Origin: Paramecium tetraurelia
Taxonomy: Eukaryota; Ciliophora; Oligohymenophorea; Peniculida; Parameciidae
Assembly (NCBI RefSeq): GCF_000165425.1
Contig: NW_001799466.1
Span: forward strand, 62,001 to 126,000
Reading direction: 5' to 3'
DNA: 64,000 nucleotides
The position numbers and the translations under genes are program-made. Positions 48,153 to 61,187 of the stretch are shown piece after piece. The notes under the pieces are model-generated. The model saw only the letters and a list, made by a program, of their open reading frames with translations, was not told the DNA's origin and searched no databases. Within the stretch, counting starts at the first letter, position 1, and each line of letters opens with the position of its first letter.

Positions 48153-49262
48153 TCAAAAATTCTTAGGAATTATTTTGCATTTATCACAAATTGTGTTCTA
48201 AATGAATTCAATCATTTTTGCATTTTCTTCTTTTAATCGTTAATTTTCATTCAGTATGTTATTATGATTTGCATCCTCAATGTGTTCTGAAATTTGGTTC
48301 TTTTTCTTTAAAAATAATTTTAAAAATAAATACTTCCAATTTCGACAATTCTTCTTTTAGTTAATGATTAAAATGCTATTGTTAATAATTTAAGGTTAAT
48401 GAAAATTTAAGTTTATTGTACAATTCATCTTTCGATGTGTCACTTTCAGTAGGTGTGTTTGGTTGATCATCAATTTTTTTGTTTGTTTTAGTTTGAATAG
48501 AATGAATACTTTGATGCAGCTGCGATTGGATATCCAAAAATGAAATCGATAAGGATTTCGGAGGGGATTTTTATGATATTTGTGAGATAGGAGTAGTACT
48601 AGTGATGAGTTCTTTAGAAAAGGCTGTTGTAATGATATTTGATTGCGAATTCAATTAGCAAGATGAACCAAATGATTTTACAGATTAAATAACAGAGAGA
48701 TTTATTTTATCCACAATTTGCTTTGAATAATAGACACAAGTCTTACTTTGTAAATACGTTATCTGAGTGCATTTAATTCAAAATCTAGAATTTATTGTTA
48801 TTGTTCTTCATCTAAATTTTCACTATTTTACAATGAAATCGAATCTAATGACAATCTGGGTTGAGAAGTGAGTTCATTTAAGTAGTGGCCAATCACTTCA
48901 TTTAATTTAAAGCCTAGTTGATCTAATGTATTGTTAAAGTATTCATTTTATTCAAAATCAAAGCGAGGACTTTCAGAGTTTTCTTAGTTTGGTTTAGGTT
49001 TGGTTTCCGAATGATTATCATCGGATCCCAAATAATAATCTTTGAGTCCCAAGATATTCAAATCATTCAATTATACCGACCCTTGCATATCCTCTCTCTC
49101 TTTCATTAGTTATATTTTATCCATCTAGAGATTACATAACAAATACAGTCTCATTTTTTTAAGTCTTCTCTTTGGAAATGTTACTTTAATTTTGTAACTT
49201 TGTTTAGGAATAGGATCGTGAAATGCCATAGATGTCTAAATCGCGATCCTGATTATTCTCAT
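48153..49262 (-). CDS. coiled-coil protein, function unknown
   Basis: The best frame starts at 49262 (MRIIRIAIQTSMAFHDPIP); an ATG at 49229 is in the same frame and may be used instead. The N-terminus is basic (KVTFPKRRLKKMRL), then polar, with LNILGLKDYYLGSDDNHSE and YFNNTLDQLGFKLNEVIGHY. The last third is a coiled coil (HFNQQLKEELSKLE, LNENQRLKEENAKMIEFIQ) ending CDKCKIIPKNF. Introns near 48,735-48,760 and 48,309-48,336 (both AAG-ended) restore the frame. No family is recognised. A possible CxxC at the end is too little to call a zinc site. Confidence 0.55.
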
Positions 49263-49434
49263 TCCCTGTTTTCATCTGGAAAAATATAGTAAATTATGTT
49301 TTATATAAAAAAAGTTAATTCTTGATATCTAATTTAAATTACATGATTTTGGTTTTTTTGTTAATTTAACAACGAAGAAAACGAAAGAAAGAAGTGTCAA
49401 AGAAATTAAATAATATTCATAATTTATTTATATT

Positions 49435-50671
49435 ATGATTAATAAAATAACTGAGTAATCTAACAATAATGGTCCTCGCCAAACTAGAAGTCTGACAAAG
49501 GCTTCTCCAACATCTAAACGAAGTAGAGAAAGCGAACTCATTTATTTGAGTAAAGTCACTGCCTTCAGTCAGTTGAAAAATTATCAAATTGATTACATCT
49601 ATAGATCTATTAAAAGCGTGGAATTCACTAGGGGCCACTTAATTTTCTAAGAAGGATAGAAATGCGATGCTGTGTATGTGATCAAATAAGGTGAAATAGA
49701 AATATTTAAAAAGGAACCAATTAATCAATAGATTGAATAATATTACCAATTAAATAAAAAAAAGTTTGTTCATCAAATGATCAAAGTCCTTGGAGAACAA
49801 ACTGCCTTTGGAGTTGGAGACATTGTGACTGGAATCTATTCAATTAATGCTAGAGTGAGTTCTCATTTTGCAGAATTATATATGATTAAAGTACAAGACT
49901 ATAAACGAATACTTGATATGGAACCTTAAATCAAATTGCTACAATAGGAAAGCGAAAACATGGACAACCTTGAAGTCATACCAAAATTTTAATTGCCATC
50001 TCTCTACGATTCTGTTAAGGCATCATAAGCCTAAAAACAAGAGATTTAATATCTAAGGAAAGTAAGGAAAGGCATCACCTACCTCATCCCATAAGCCCAA
50101 GGAACAGATGTAATGAAGAATTCTCACATGGATTAAAGTCTAGAAGAAATCTATAAGTATATTGTCATCAATCTATTTAAGAAAGTCTGTAATATTACAT
50201 CAGAAGATGCTCCCCAATTATTAACAAGTTGATTTAGAAAACCCTTTGATTTAAGGGTAAGAAATAATAAATGATAGATTACTATTAAATAAAATCATTT
50301 AGAAAGAATATACTATAAGATTTACAAAAGAATCCCCTCGAACTAATAAAATGATGCAGCAGAGTGTTATTTCAACATCCAATAGTCCAATGAGCAAGAA
50401 ACTATAATTAATATTTCAAAAGGATAAAAAAGTGAAATAAAATTAAACCGTAAATGAGGTTTCGCATCGAGAAAAAATGAAGATAATATAAGATACATCC
50501 CCACATTCTAGTTCATTTCGATCTGCAAGACTTGATACGGGTAGATCGACATTTCATGCCACTCCAATATTTGATTAACATGATCCAATTAGACTCAAAT
50601 AGTTTATACCAACAGAGCTCTTCCCTATTTATTGCCATTTAATCAAACCAGACAATCAAGAAATAAGCTGA
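49435..50671 (+). CDS. cyclic-nucleotide-binding-domain protein
   Basis: Residues about 30-160 form a cNMP-binding fold: FSQLKNYQIDYIYRSIKSVE, then RGHLIFQEGQKCDAVYVIKQ and GEIEIFKKEP, followed after a basic insertion by LGEQTAFGVGDIVTG, which stands where the phosphate-binding cassette lies in PKA regulatory subunits and CNG channels. The family FGE...RAA signature of the cassette is not preserved, so binding of cAMP or cGMP is uncertain. The C-terminal half is Ser/Gln-rich, with HSSSFRSARLDTGRSTFHAT. A 19-base intron near 50,180-50,198 is needed to reach it; without it the protein would stop at a TGA near 50,231. No membrane segment or kinase is attached. Confidence 0.65.
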
Positions 50672-50793
50672 ATTTATTCTTTATTTATAAAATTTTCTAT
50701 TTTAATCAATGGAATCTTCAGTTTATATTGAAATGATGGTTTGAGATTTGTGATAATAGTTCTTATTTCATAATATAATATTAATAATAAAGT

Positions 50794-51372
50794 TCATTTG
50801 TTTAATTGTTCAGTAATTTAACTGTTCATCAATAAGTTGGAACTGAGTATCCCAATGCAATGATTTTTTTCATTCTCTTTTTCCTTTTCTTTTTCTGACT
50901 CTGAATCTTCTTGATTACAACAGTCGATACAATTGCATAAAAATGTGCATCTTTATTTTTTCAGATAACATTCACAATATTTTTTAACACAACCTGTTTT
51001 TTTGCAATTACACCCTCCACATTATGATTTCTTTATTTTTTAAGAACAGTTCGAGTTATTACATCCTAAGCAATTGCAATCTATACTACAAGACCTTCCA
51101 ACGGCAAAACATTCGCAATACGATTTTTAACATTTTGATTTCAAGCATTTACATTTGACAATGCTTTTTTCGATTTCCTTTGGTTTTACTATATTTTTTT
51201 AAATTGGAAAAGGTTTTTTTGCTGAAAGTATATTTGGACTCTCATCTGGATCAAAAAATTTTAATATTGGCATTGGTGATTCTTTTTAAGGAGAAGTAGT
51301 TCCAAATAAATCCTCATTTTAAATAAACTCAAAGATTTTTCTATCAAAAGAACTGCAATTTTCAGCATCCAT
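50794..51372 (-). CDS. CXC (tesmin/TSO1-like, CRC) domain protein
   Basis: One intronless frame of 192 codons. The N-terminus is acidic (NEDLFGTTSPQKESPMPIL). Two cysteine-rich CXC motifs follow: KCKCLKSKCQKSYCECFAV, GRSCSIDCNCLGCNNS, then GCNCKKTGCVKKYCECYLK and KQRCTFLCNCIDC. The K-C-x-C-K-K/S-x-C-L-K-x-Y-C-E-C pattern, repeated, is diagnostic of the CRC domain of TSO1, tesmin and LIN54, which binds zinc and DNA (CHR elements in cell-cycle promoters). A Glu/Lys-rich tail ends the protein. It is short compared with LIN54 and has no other domain, so it may be a minimal DNA-binding factor. Very sure of the domain. Confidence 0.93.
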
Positions 51373-51883
51373 TACAATAAATAATCATTGATGAAAATTT
51401 CAGAACCAAATTTTCAGATTAACTAATTAAATAGTTAAAATTTTAATAATATTAATAATCAAGAATTTATCATCAAAAGATTATTTATTGTATGTTGAAT
51501 AGCAAATAACTATATTTATTATTCTAGTTGACTCTTTCATAATATAAATATGGAATATAATCAAAATACTATTATAATAAGCAATATAATTTTTGAAAGT
51601 AAGAAATAATTATGGAGATTTAGAAAAATTTAACAACATCAAGTAAGAACATTAGTTACTTTAATAGTAATCACGCTAACAATATTTAAACTATCATTTT
51701 TAATATTAAAATAATTTTGATCATTTATACATTTCTAAAACTACTTTAATTTTTCTTGTAAAATCTTCTTTATTTGAAATTTATAACTCTCCCTAAAGGT
51801 TTTTGAAAGCTAAACTGATTTAATCAATGATAGGATTTTTTGTTATTCCTATTTAATTGGTTATCATTGTGATGAGAAGAGTC
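51373..51883. other. no gene seen
   Basis: 511 A/T-rich bases between two genes on the minus strand; it should hold the promoter of the CXC gene and the 3' end of the exportin gene. No coding frame or repeat of note. Confidence 0.4.
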
Positions 51884-54800
51884 TCAAACTAAAGGATTAT
51901 ATATGATTATTACATCTTATGGGCTAAATATTGAAACTGCATATAAGATTTCTGGAATGGCAAATATTAGTTTCGAATTTTTGGGATAAATTAAAGTGAT
52001 TTAGCAGCTCAAATTAAAAATGTCAAATAGTATTTGTTTTCCCTATACAATTATTCCATTTATTTTATTTTTTATCATTTGTAAATCATTGATGTCTCCA
52101 ACCGAAGCTTCTTAAACTAAAAATGTTGATATATTGCTCAATAGAGTTCCAATTAGTATTAGTGTGGCACTATTCTCATTTATTGTATCTTCACCTTAAT
52201 TATCATAAATAATGTCTTTTAATGACTCCTTACAAATAAGGAATATATCAAGATACAAATTCAAGTTACACTTGTAAGCCAATGTTTCTGAATGGTCCTA
52301 ACATATGCAATCAAAACATTCATATAGCAATTTTTTGTATTTTGGGATATGTTAAAGCAATGGTCGATAAATTAAGATGAGTTGTATCTATAAGGTAAAA
52401 AGTTCCAGAAAAGATTAATCATTATAAATAATGAAAAATCCTTAATTAATTTTCTTCTATCCTGATATTTGACTCATTAGTGCGAAAAGTTTGGATACTT
52501 ACTTCAATTACAAATCTGATAGCTTTTACTGGGTTTTTGCTGTTTAAATTTACTATTAAATTAGTATGATGAAGAATTTCATGGCTTTACCATAAATTTG
52601 ATATAATATTAGTTAAATGTTTTCAGTTGACAATCTCGTGTTTCTAGTGTAATATATGTATAAACTAATACTTATTATAAAATATGGCTTTGAACAATGT
52701 GATGATGGCAATGGAAGAATCGTAATCTTTAGCAAAAAGCTCAATATTTTCCTGTGTCAATAGTCCTGCAAGATCAGGATATCTAATTGATTCATTTTAT
52801 TATATACATTATTCTTAAGAATGCTCTATAAATATTATCGACATCTATTTCGGATGCAATACCAATAAGATCCCAAACGTATTTTAGAATATTAAGCTTA
52901 TTCATCTCAATCTAAATGCTTTTCTTTATTTGGTTGTAAATGTCAACAAGTGCATTAAGATAATCATCAGAGCAATCATCCACCCAAACAATAGTGATAA
53001 TTTTAAAGACCATAGCTCTCTTCTTTATATATTAAGGTGTATTCAGACAAGTGATATTTAATTATAAGAAGAACTGCTTCAACATGTCTGTGATAGTGCA
53101 AGCCTTGAATACTTTTCTGGGAATGTACTTTTTGACTTTCTAATAAATAAATTCAATTAATTTAAGACTGAATTCTATTAATTGAGGATCACCATAGGTA
53201 AATACTTAGAAACTATGATATTTGAGAGTATATATTACCATTCATCAAGCATAGTCTCTAAAACTAAGACGTAATTTTGGTATCTTTGATCTATACGAAT
53301 CAATTGTGAATATATTTGAGAAAGATTCTTGAAATTTTTAGTTTCTTAATCATAACAAAAAGAGTCAATTGTTGTTGCAATAAAGCTTTCTATGAACGAT
53401 AAGATTGCAATTTTTAAAATTCTTGTATTTTTTTGCACTTGTTAATTCATGATCAGTTCCACTATAAATTTTAGGATATACGATTAGCCATCAAGATTAG
53501 GTTTTGGTTCTTCCTTCTATCCAAAGTTATAGGAATCAAACCCCATATTTAAGATCTCAGTGTTTGATGTATGCAACAAAAATACTATTGTGAGACTTAT
53601 GACAGCAGCACATTAATCTAATTATTACTAATTTTCATACATTCATTATCCCCTCTTAATTGTTCGATCATCTGTTAAATAAGATTGATATTATCTTAGA
53701 TATGCGATTTAAAAAGACAATGAAAAGGCATAAAGGTTAATTCCAATAATTTTTTAAACTTTTTAACACTGCATTCTTAAGGGATTTCTGTAAATTGATT
53801 TTATTAAAAAAAAGCTTTCAATACCAAAATTAATTGATTTTACATAACCATGCTTATTTTTACATTAAATTCCTCATGCAAAGGCTGATGTAATGATCCC
53901 TAATAACTAATTTAATTCCATAGTTCTTATAATTTAATTATTGGACTATTCAAAATGACTTTGACTCCATATATCTAAATGGTTTTTTAGTAGACTTATT
54001 ATATCAACTAAAAAAAATTATCAAATTGAAATTAAAATTTTGCTATTTTTCTCAATGTAAGATTATTAATAACCCTAACTGCTAAGGAATGTATTTCAGA
54101 TGAGAATTCTACGTAATTAATAAATTAATCTTGGTTCTAATATAAATAGAGCAGTCCTTCCCACATTGCTCTTCTAAATCCTCCTTTACATTTCTTATTA
54201 TGAAATATAGATAATCTCACACAAGCAATCCTTTAAAGCATGGTTATACACTATAGAGATAGATTTTGGTCAACGTTTATGAACCCAATTGTATCTTGGA
54301 ACAGTTCTCTCAAAAATATAGGGTCGATTATCAAGTCTAAATAATAATCTGGAAACTAAGAATTAATTTGGCTTAAATACATTGGTCAATTAGGAAGTGT
54401 CCTTTCCATCATTGTCCATATCAATCTCATAATAACTTAAGTTAAAATTCAAGTTCATCAACTGATATAATATGTTAATAAAGGATTCTGCCATTGTTTT
54501 ATTTTATGTATATAATTACAACAAGGAAGATCCTTATAATTGTTAAATTTGTTAATGAATAGCTGATATTATTTTCGATAAGGATAACCTATAATAGAAT
54601 TATGCAATTACATTTAAAAGTTATTGAGGATTTTTCTAAATTCAATATACCCATTAGCATAGGAGTATTATCGAATACAACTTATTAAATTTTCAAATAT
54701 TTTAAAAAACACTATTTTATTTGCTTAAATAGTGCTGTTGATAATTTAACTTATGAGATCTTCAATTTTTAAAATGTCAACCCAATTCTTTCTCATTAGA

Positions 54801-55159
54801 AGTGCAATTGTAAAGATTACTTAATTTTGTACATAATTTGGATGATTATGAGTTGATTGCAAATAAATTAGAGCAATTTCAATATGTTTTGTGCAAATTT
54901 CTGTAATATTCATTCGATGATCATATTCATTATAAAAGTACTCAGTGCTTACTTTTTAATGAGGCAAATTTGTAAAATGATCCCCATTTATAAGACCTTT
55001 TTAGATAATTGAATAAAGAGCAAACGTGGTATCAGGATTACAATCTTCAAGTATTAGACTTTTAAACAATTCAATATTTGAATAATCTAGAACAAAGTTT
55101 CTGAGTAATTCTAAAACTTGTTAATTTTTCTATTCTATCAAGGTCATTATTGTTTACAT
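51884..55159 (-). CDS. exportin-like karyopherin (importin-beta superfamily)
   Basis: About 1,000 residues of alpha-helical repeats. The N-terminus (MQTIMTLIEQKNQQVLELLR, DTTFALYSIIQKGLINGD, NQVIFTIALLMRKNWVDIL) is laid out like the importin-beta N-terminal domain of exportins. Further repeats include SFINILYQLMNLNFNLSYY, LRELFQDTIGFINVDQNLS, EGLLYLYQNQDQFINYV and, near the end, NSATLILIGTLLSNISTFL. At least seven introns of 23-32 bases are needed (for example near 54,494-54,525, 54,382-54,406, 53,224-53,249 and 52,652-52,679), and one join, near 53,560-53,600, is not settled. Length and repeat style are nearest to exportin-4/7 type receptors, which carry cargo with Ran-GTP through nuclear pores. 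The exact subfamily is not certain. Confidence 0.7.
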
Positions 55160-56285
55160 TAAAATCTCCTACGCTCATAGCAACCTTTGAATTCTGATGT
55201 ATACTAGCTTTCATTACCTAAATTTAATTCATTTAATTTAATAAAATTTATAAACCAAATTTGCTTATTTAAAATTTTTGATCTAAATTCCATTTCTAAA
55301 ACCCCTTTGCCTATTGATGAATTAAACATTACCGATATATTATTTAAGAATTATATTTTTATTTTTGATTTAAAAATGTATAAATTAAGATCTTACATAT
55401 TCAAATTAGAGATTGGAAGATTACTTTATGAACTATTAGAGGATTGAAGATATAAGAAAGGTCTATATTAATTAATTAATTAAACCAAAATGATACATAT
55501 AAAATTGTTCCTCTAAAAATAATAATTAAGTTAATTGAAATTTTCCTCTCCTTATTTGTTTTGATTAAGAACATTTTATTGGAGACTTTATGAATTTTAT
55601 TAAATAACCCCATTGAGGTTTTTGAGTCACATTTGATATTATTATTGTTCTTTAAGACAGCCAAATAGATTTAAGTTCTCTATTTTACTGACTATAAATT
55701 CCATTTTTCATATATGGATGTATTTCATTTCTTTGGATGGCATCCATTTATCATTTTTAAAGTTAATAGGCAACATTCTAAAATAATTATTTCACAAATA
55801 TTCTGAGGTGGCAAGAACATACAAAAAACATGAAAATTTCAATTCATTAAGCTTGTGCTCAAAATGTAACAATAACTATTTTTCATTTATATTATAATTT
55901 TTTTTTGTAATCAATAATTTAAGAGTAACTTAAACAATTGCGATTTATTAGATTAATTCCAATTGAATTAAAATGGTTAATCAATATTAAAATTGCGAAT
56001 AAGCAATCATTCTATGTATATTTGGAACTTTAGTTGAATATTCAAAAATTAGGTCAAATTCTGTTAGACTGATAGATTTTTCAGTAATTTTTAATGTAAA
56101 TCCATTAGGTGCATTTAAGTATAGCATATAATTGCTTGAAATATTTAGATTAAAGCAAAAATAAATTGTTAAGATTAATTGATCAATTTTAAATATTCTC
56201 TTGGGTAACAAAAAATAATGTACCTAATTGAATTAGCATTTAATCAAAAAGGGTTTATTATGGAAGCTATATATTACAATATTAA
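55160..56285. other. 1.1 kb without a firm gene
   Basis: Between the exportin gene and the histidine kinase gene, which are divergently transcribed. Minus-strand frames of 62 and 74 codons (near 55,476-55,664 and 55,987-56,211) have some protein-like content but lack proper starts and introns. The rest is A/T-rich. It could hide a small gene or simply be a long promoter region. Confidence 0.35.
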
Positions 56286-58775
56286 ATGTTTAAAATATAT
56301 CAATTTTTTATAAAGTTCTTTTTTCATCCTGAAGAAAAAGCTGACGTAGGAACAAAGAAAATTATGAATTTATGGACATTAACTTTTATAAATCAAGATT
56401 TGGAGGAAAAATATTCAAATAAAGAAAAATAAAGAATCATAGTATTGTTTCGATTATAATACTTAATTCATTTCCTCATTAACGTTATCTATTTCGTAAA
56501 CAATCAATTTTTTTTGAAAAATTATTAAGTTGCTTATTTTAGAGTGGCATTTTGCTTTTGGCATATAATTTGCATGATATTGTAAGCGAATATAAAAAGA
56601 ATTCATTATAAATCATTCATAGCAATTTCTGAATTTTTTAGTTGTGTGATAACAATTTTGATCGCTTATGTTTACGTGTAGGCTTAATTGATAAATAAAC
56701 CATGCGGCAGACAAACGACTTCATAAGCTGTAAGTGGTGGAATATAAACTGGATTATTAATTATTAGTTATTTACTTGTTTGTCCTTTGTGGTTTATTTA
56801 AGGATTAATATTGATAGCAGCAACAATTTTATTTATTGGATTGATGGGAAATTTGGGCTCAATTTACTGGACATTCTATGTTCTGTTATTAATGATGCTG
56901 ATATTCTTTAGATTTCTTGAATATTACAAAAGAATAGATTTCTATACAATTTGCTAATAGACTTCAAATCTGCATGCATGTAAGAACATCTTCGATAAAA
57001 CAGTTCCAAATTCTATATTAATATTAACTGAGAACAATGATGATTTATAAGATTCCACAAATTCGGGTAAAGAAATGAAGTTAATATATAGTAATGATTT
57101 TGCAATTAAATACTTATAAGTTTCAGATGAAAATGAAATTATCAAAAAGTTAAAAAGCATTTACATACAGACTGAATAAGAATCTGAATAGGATACTTAT
57201 AATTCTTGTGTAAGTATTTATGATGTATTATATCAAAAAATGGGACAATTCGAAGAATAATTTACATAGTAATTAAAGACAAATAGAACTACCGTGATTT
57301 AAAATGAATACGATATATCAGATTTTAGTGACTATTTTTTATGTTTTCGATTTGATTCATAAAGTAAGGTGGCGTTATCTTAAAAATAATAATTAAAAAT
57401 AAAATCACATTTTGAAATCAGAGTATTGCATTGTATTTGGGAAAATAAACATTCTATTTTAGTCATAATGAATGATATCTCAGAGAAGATAAGATTGAAG
57501 CACTTAAAAGAATTGGATCAATATAAAGATAGATTATTAGCTACAGTATCTCACGATTTAAAGACTCCATTAAATGGAATGATGATTGATATTAGCATCA
57601 TGCAAAACATACTCTAATAGAAATCAAGTATTACGCATGGAAATATTGAATAACTTTGTGGTCATCTCGATGAATTTAATCAATCAGGTTAATTGTTATT
57701 ATCCATGATTAATGATCTACTTGATTATAGCTAAATCAATAAAGGGTATCTAAGGCTGATTCCAAAACCATTCAATTTGAATAACACTTTTAAATTCATC
57801 AACTCCTTGTTACTTAGATAATCAAATGAAAAGGGAGTCTAATTGATTTGGAGGAATCACATTGATCCCGATCACTCTGAGTTATTAACTGATGAAAACA
57901 GATTAAAATAAGTTTTAATTAATTTAGTTGCAAATGCCATCAAATTTACAATGCAGGGCGAGATTGTAATTACAGCTAATTAGTCTAATGAAAAAGATGT
58001 AATCGAAATTTCAGTCTCTGATACTGGGTATGGAATACCTGAGGATATATAGAAAAATCTCTTTAGATTATACAGCACTTTTGACATAGGAAATAATAAT
58101 AGACATGGTGTTGGCTTGGGATTAACTATTAGTTAATAACTAGTAACTTTACTAGGGCCAACTGATAAAATTGATCTGAAATCTTAAGTGGGCAAGGGAT
58201 CTACGTTTAAATTTATTATTTTCAGAAAATTACAGCAATCCTTAGAAAATTCATTATAGGAATTGGATTTAAATGAAAAGTAAATAGTTCCAAGATTTCC
58301 CTCTTATAAAAACTTAAACTAAATCATTAAAAAAAGAAAGACCATACAAAAGAAAGCTTAAACGTATTACAAATTAGATAGTCAAACTGATGAATGTCTA
58401 AAAGTATTAATTGTTGATGATACTCCTTTTAATATCATCGCCTTGAGTGCTATGTTAAATTAGGTGATTTATAATTGTAAACTCTATAAAGCATTCAATG
58501 GAAAACAAGCTTTTGATTTATACTCTAAAGAATAAATGAGTGTCATTTTTATGGATGTTAATATGCCAGAAATGGACGGATACTAATGTACATAAGAAAT
58601 AAGAAAATTTGAATAAATTTAAAGATTAACTCAATCTCTGATTATAATTGTCACTGCCTTCACTGGATCTGATGATAAGCAAAAATCCTAAAAATGTGGG
58701 GCTAATGATCACCTGGACAAACCTTTAAATATGGAAGATTTAAAGAAAGTAATTAAGAAATTTGGTATAATTTGA
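56286..58775 (+). CDS. hybrid sensor histidine kinase with receiver domain
   Basis: One uninterrupted frame of 829 codons. Residues 1-215 carry several hydrophobic membrane segments (AISEFFSCVITILIAYVYV, ILIAATILFIGLMGN, MLIFFRFLEYY). A PAS-like linker leads to the HisKA domain with the phospho-acceptor His in LLATVSHDLKTPLNGM (about residue 421). The ATPase part has the N box VLINLVANAIKFT, G1 in VSDTGYGIPED and G2 in GVGLGLTISQQL. The receiver domain has LIVDDTPFNIIALSA, the acceptor Asp in VIFMDVNMPEMDGYQ (about residue 757) and the conserved Lys in DHLDKPLNMED. All catalytic and relay residues are present, so a working His-to-Asp phosphorelay is expected. Such hybrids are known in ciliates, but signal and output are unknown. 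Confidence 0.95.
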
Positions 58776-58820
58776 TAATTATAATTTATGCTTTATTTGA
58801 TAACATATCTATCTTATTAA

Positions 58821-59939
58821 TCAATATGAAATTGTCTTTCTCAAATTATTAACTGCTTAACTAGAAGTTGGTATTTGTGTAGCAAAAATATCAAAGACTT
58901 GGTTTGCATTCTAATTTTAGTCCACCTACTCTTTAGCAACCTCTTATTCTTAATATTATGACAAATCTTTCTTGATGATCTCGAATGAAGCTTAAGGATT
59001 AATTAAGAAACTCAAGGTTTCGCCACTAAATATATTTCTAAATTGATTACATTTTAGGTATCTTCTCAAACTTTCCTATTTTATCTTCTAGTTATGGTTG
59101 CCCAGCAAATAAAATCAATGCCAGTTCTCTAAAGTTGGGTACTTTGTATGGTTGACTCTTCAGGTTTTCTGAAGTTACGGATAATTGACGAGCAACTGCA
59201 TCCAAAATCAATTAAGTTGAAATATGTGTCATGAAAACTTAATATTCTTGGAATATCTTATATAAAAGTTGGACATCATCATATTATTATAATACAAGAA
59301 TTGGGCTAAAATATAAACAATAATAAAATACAATGATGGAGAAGGTTAATAAAAGTAAAGATCTATGTCAGGTCTCACATCCTTCATATTGATTTTCTCA
59401 TAACCTTACCAAAAGACATTAGGGAAAGAGACTTAAAAGGGTTTGAAAAATGCACCCAATTCGCACAAATGAACAAATGTGTAAATCTTAGACAAGCTGA
59501 TTCCTTGTTATAATTATTGATTAGGAATGTTTTTATTTTTTAACAAAGTGTTTAGGTAGAATGTTGGGTCACTTTTATCAAGTTAATAGACAGTATATTT
59601 GAGTAAATCTAAGGCATATTTTTATTTATCATTTGCTTTTGAATACTATGAACCTAAATAATGATATTGTTATTTACAAAAATAATCAAGGAATTCAATT
59701 TTCTATCCAACAAGAAGTTTGAATACTATTCCTACAGCAAAGGCCACATCAAAATCATTATAGACTAATTTATCTGCATTTTGTGATGCTTGATGAATAT
59801 TTGTGGCAAAAACATTGTTTAGTGATTGGGCCACTTTTTTATCCATTCCCCCTGCGGTTATTCCGATGTAGGATTTAAATATAGTGAGATGCTCTTCCTT
59901 CAAACTGAATTCTTATGAAATGCTTCTGCAAGAAATCAT
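58821..59939 (-). CDS. conserved-looking protein of unknown function
   Basis: About 360 residues from ATG at 59939. It reads well as an ordered, mixed alpha/beta protein: SLKEEHLTIFKSYIGITAGG, YNDFDVAFAVGIVFKLLVG, KIYTFVHLCELGAFFKPFQV, PNVFWQGYEKINMKDVRPDI, then QYDDVQLLYKIFQEYQVF and FRELALILFAGQPQLED, ending in a Gln-rich tail with FDIFATQIPTSSQAVNN. One intron near 59,309-59,334 is clear; the frame change near 59,030 is not resolved. I recognise no family. The start could lie upstream, since the first codons resemble a splice signal (GTATGA...CAG). It ends 46 bases from the histidine kinase stop. Confidence 0.55.
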
Positions 59940-60016
59940 ACTTTAATAGAAATTGAATAAATTAATTAATTAATATAAGACTAAAATAATCAACTTATCA
60001 ATTGCGATTAATTATG

Positions 60017-60973
60017 TCATTTTTAGAATAAAAACTGGATAAATATATACAAATTCATATTATAATTATACTTATCTAAATCATAGTATATAGTCTCAGA
60101 CTCATAAAATAAAGCTGTTTGAGTGTGATATGTATCATTTTTGAAGATTTACTAGTTTCCAGATGATTCGGTTTGCTCGATAGAAAAAAATTATTTATTT
60201 AGAGTAAATACCATAAACAGCGATTGTAAGTATTGAAATCTCAAACATATTAAATAAATTATATTCTTTCCATAATTGAAATAGTGACATTCATAGTAAA
60301 AAGCCAACTCTGTTAGACATTCAGAATTGCAAATTAATACTTTCATCTATAATCTGATTATGCAAGAAATAATAATCTAAATAATGATTGTCCATAAAAT
60401 AACGATAATATGAAGGATTGCTGTAGCTTATTAAGAAATTTATGTGCAAAATTTGATTCCATGTTAATAGTATGATATTATTCTTTAATTCTATTATTTA
60501 TATAAAAATATTTTTTATTTAATAATCAATCGAATTTTTTCTTCTATCCGTCGTAATGAACTAAAAAATACACAAAATTTGTTTTCGATTTATCATTTGC
60601 ACACCTTTAAAGATCATCTGATATAATAGAATAATGTCATACTTCTTTATTAAAATTTAATGTTAAATCCAGTCTCATTGTAGCAAAATGATTGCATGAA
60701 GTATTGTAAAATTATAGATTTAGATAACATTTGATTAATTGATGAGAGATGAACTAATTTATAAATAGAATGCTTTAATTTATTTTTGGAGTTGGACTTA
60801 GGAATAAATTTCTTCACTTTTGTTCTGAATTTTATTAGTCAATTGTGAGTGATATGGATCAATAGCAATATTAAATAACTAAGATATAAATTTTAATATT
60901 AACAAATAACAAATCAAAGCATCCTAGCAAATATATTGAAAATAAAAATGTTTTAATAATTCAAATAATTCAT
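60017..60973 (-). CDS. probable gene of unknown function, joins unresolved
   Basis: Several protein-like exons are readable: IAIDPYHSQLTNKIQNKSEE, QQRNDLQRCANDKSKTNF, SNPSYYRYFMDNHYLDYYF, KLAFYYECHYFNYGKNIIYL, QTESSGNQQIFKNDTYHTQ and, before TGA at 60017-60019, YDLDKYNYNMNLYIFIQF. Two joins are clean (introns near 60,300-60,330 and 60,612-60,636), the others are not, and the start at 60973 is a guess. The content is Tyr/Asn/Phe-rich. No family is recognised; it may be a decayed gene. Confidence 0.35.
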
Positions 60974-61187
60974 GATTCAAAGATAAATAAATAAATGGAA
61001 TTAGATGTTTGGAGAATGAAGACTATGAATAAAATTCATTGATTAATGAATAATATTTTAATTAGAGATATAACTAAAATTTATTTAATTTATCTCATAT
61101 TAAATAAAGAAGTGACTTAAAATTGAAGTGAATTTGTTTTTTTTGAATTTAGAAAACATTCAATATTAAAAGTAGAATAGTGTTTAA

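Noticed and set aside
52020..52472. 150-codon plus-strand frame starting with a hydrophobic segment
   Set aside because: The minus strand in the same place continues the exportin-like protein in a consistent frame with clear introns, so the plus frame is its antisense shadow.
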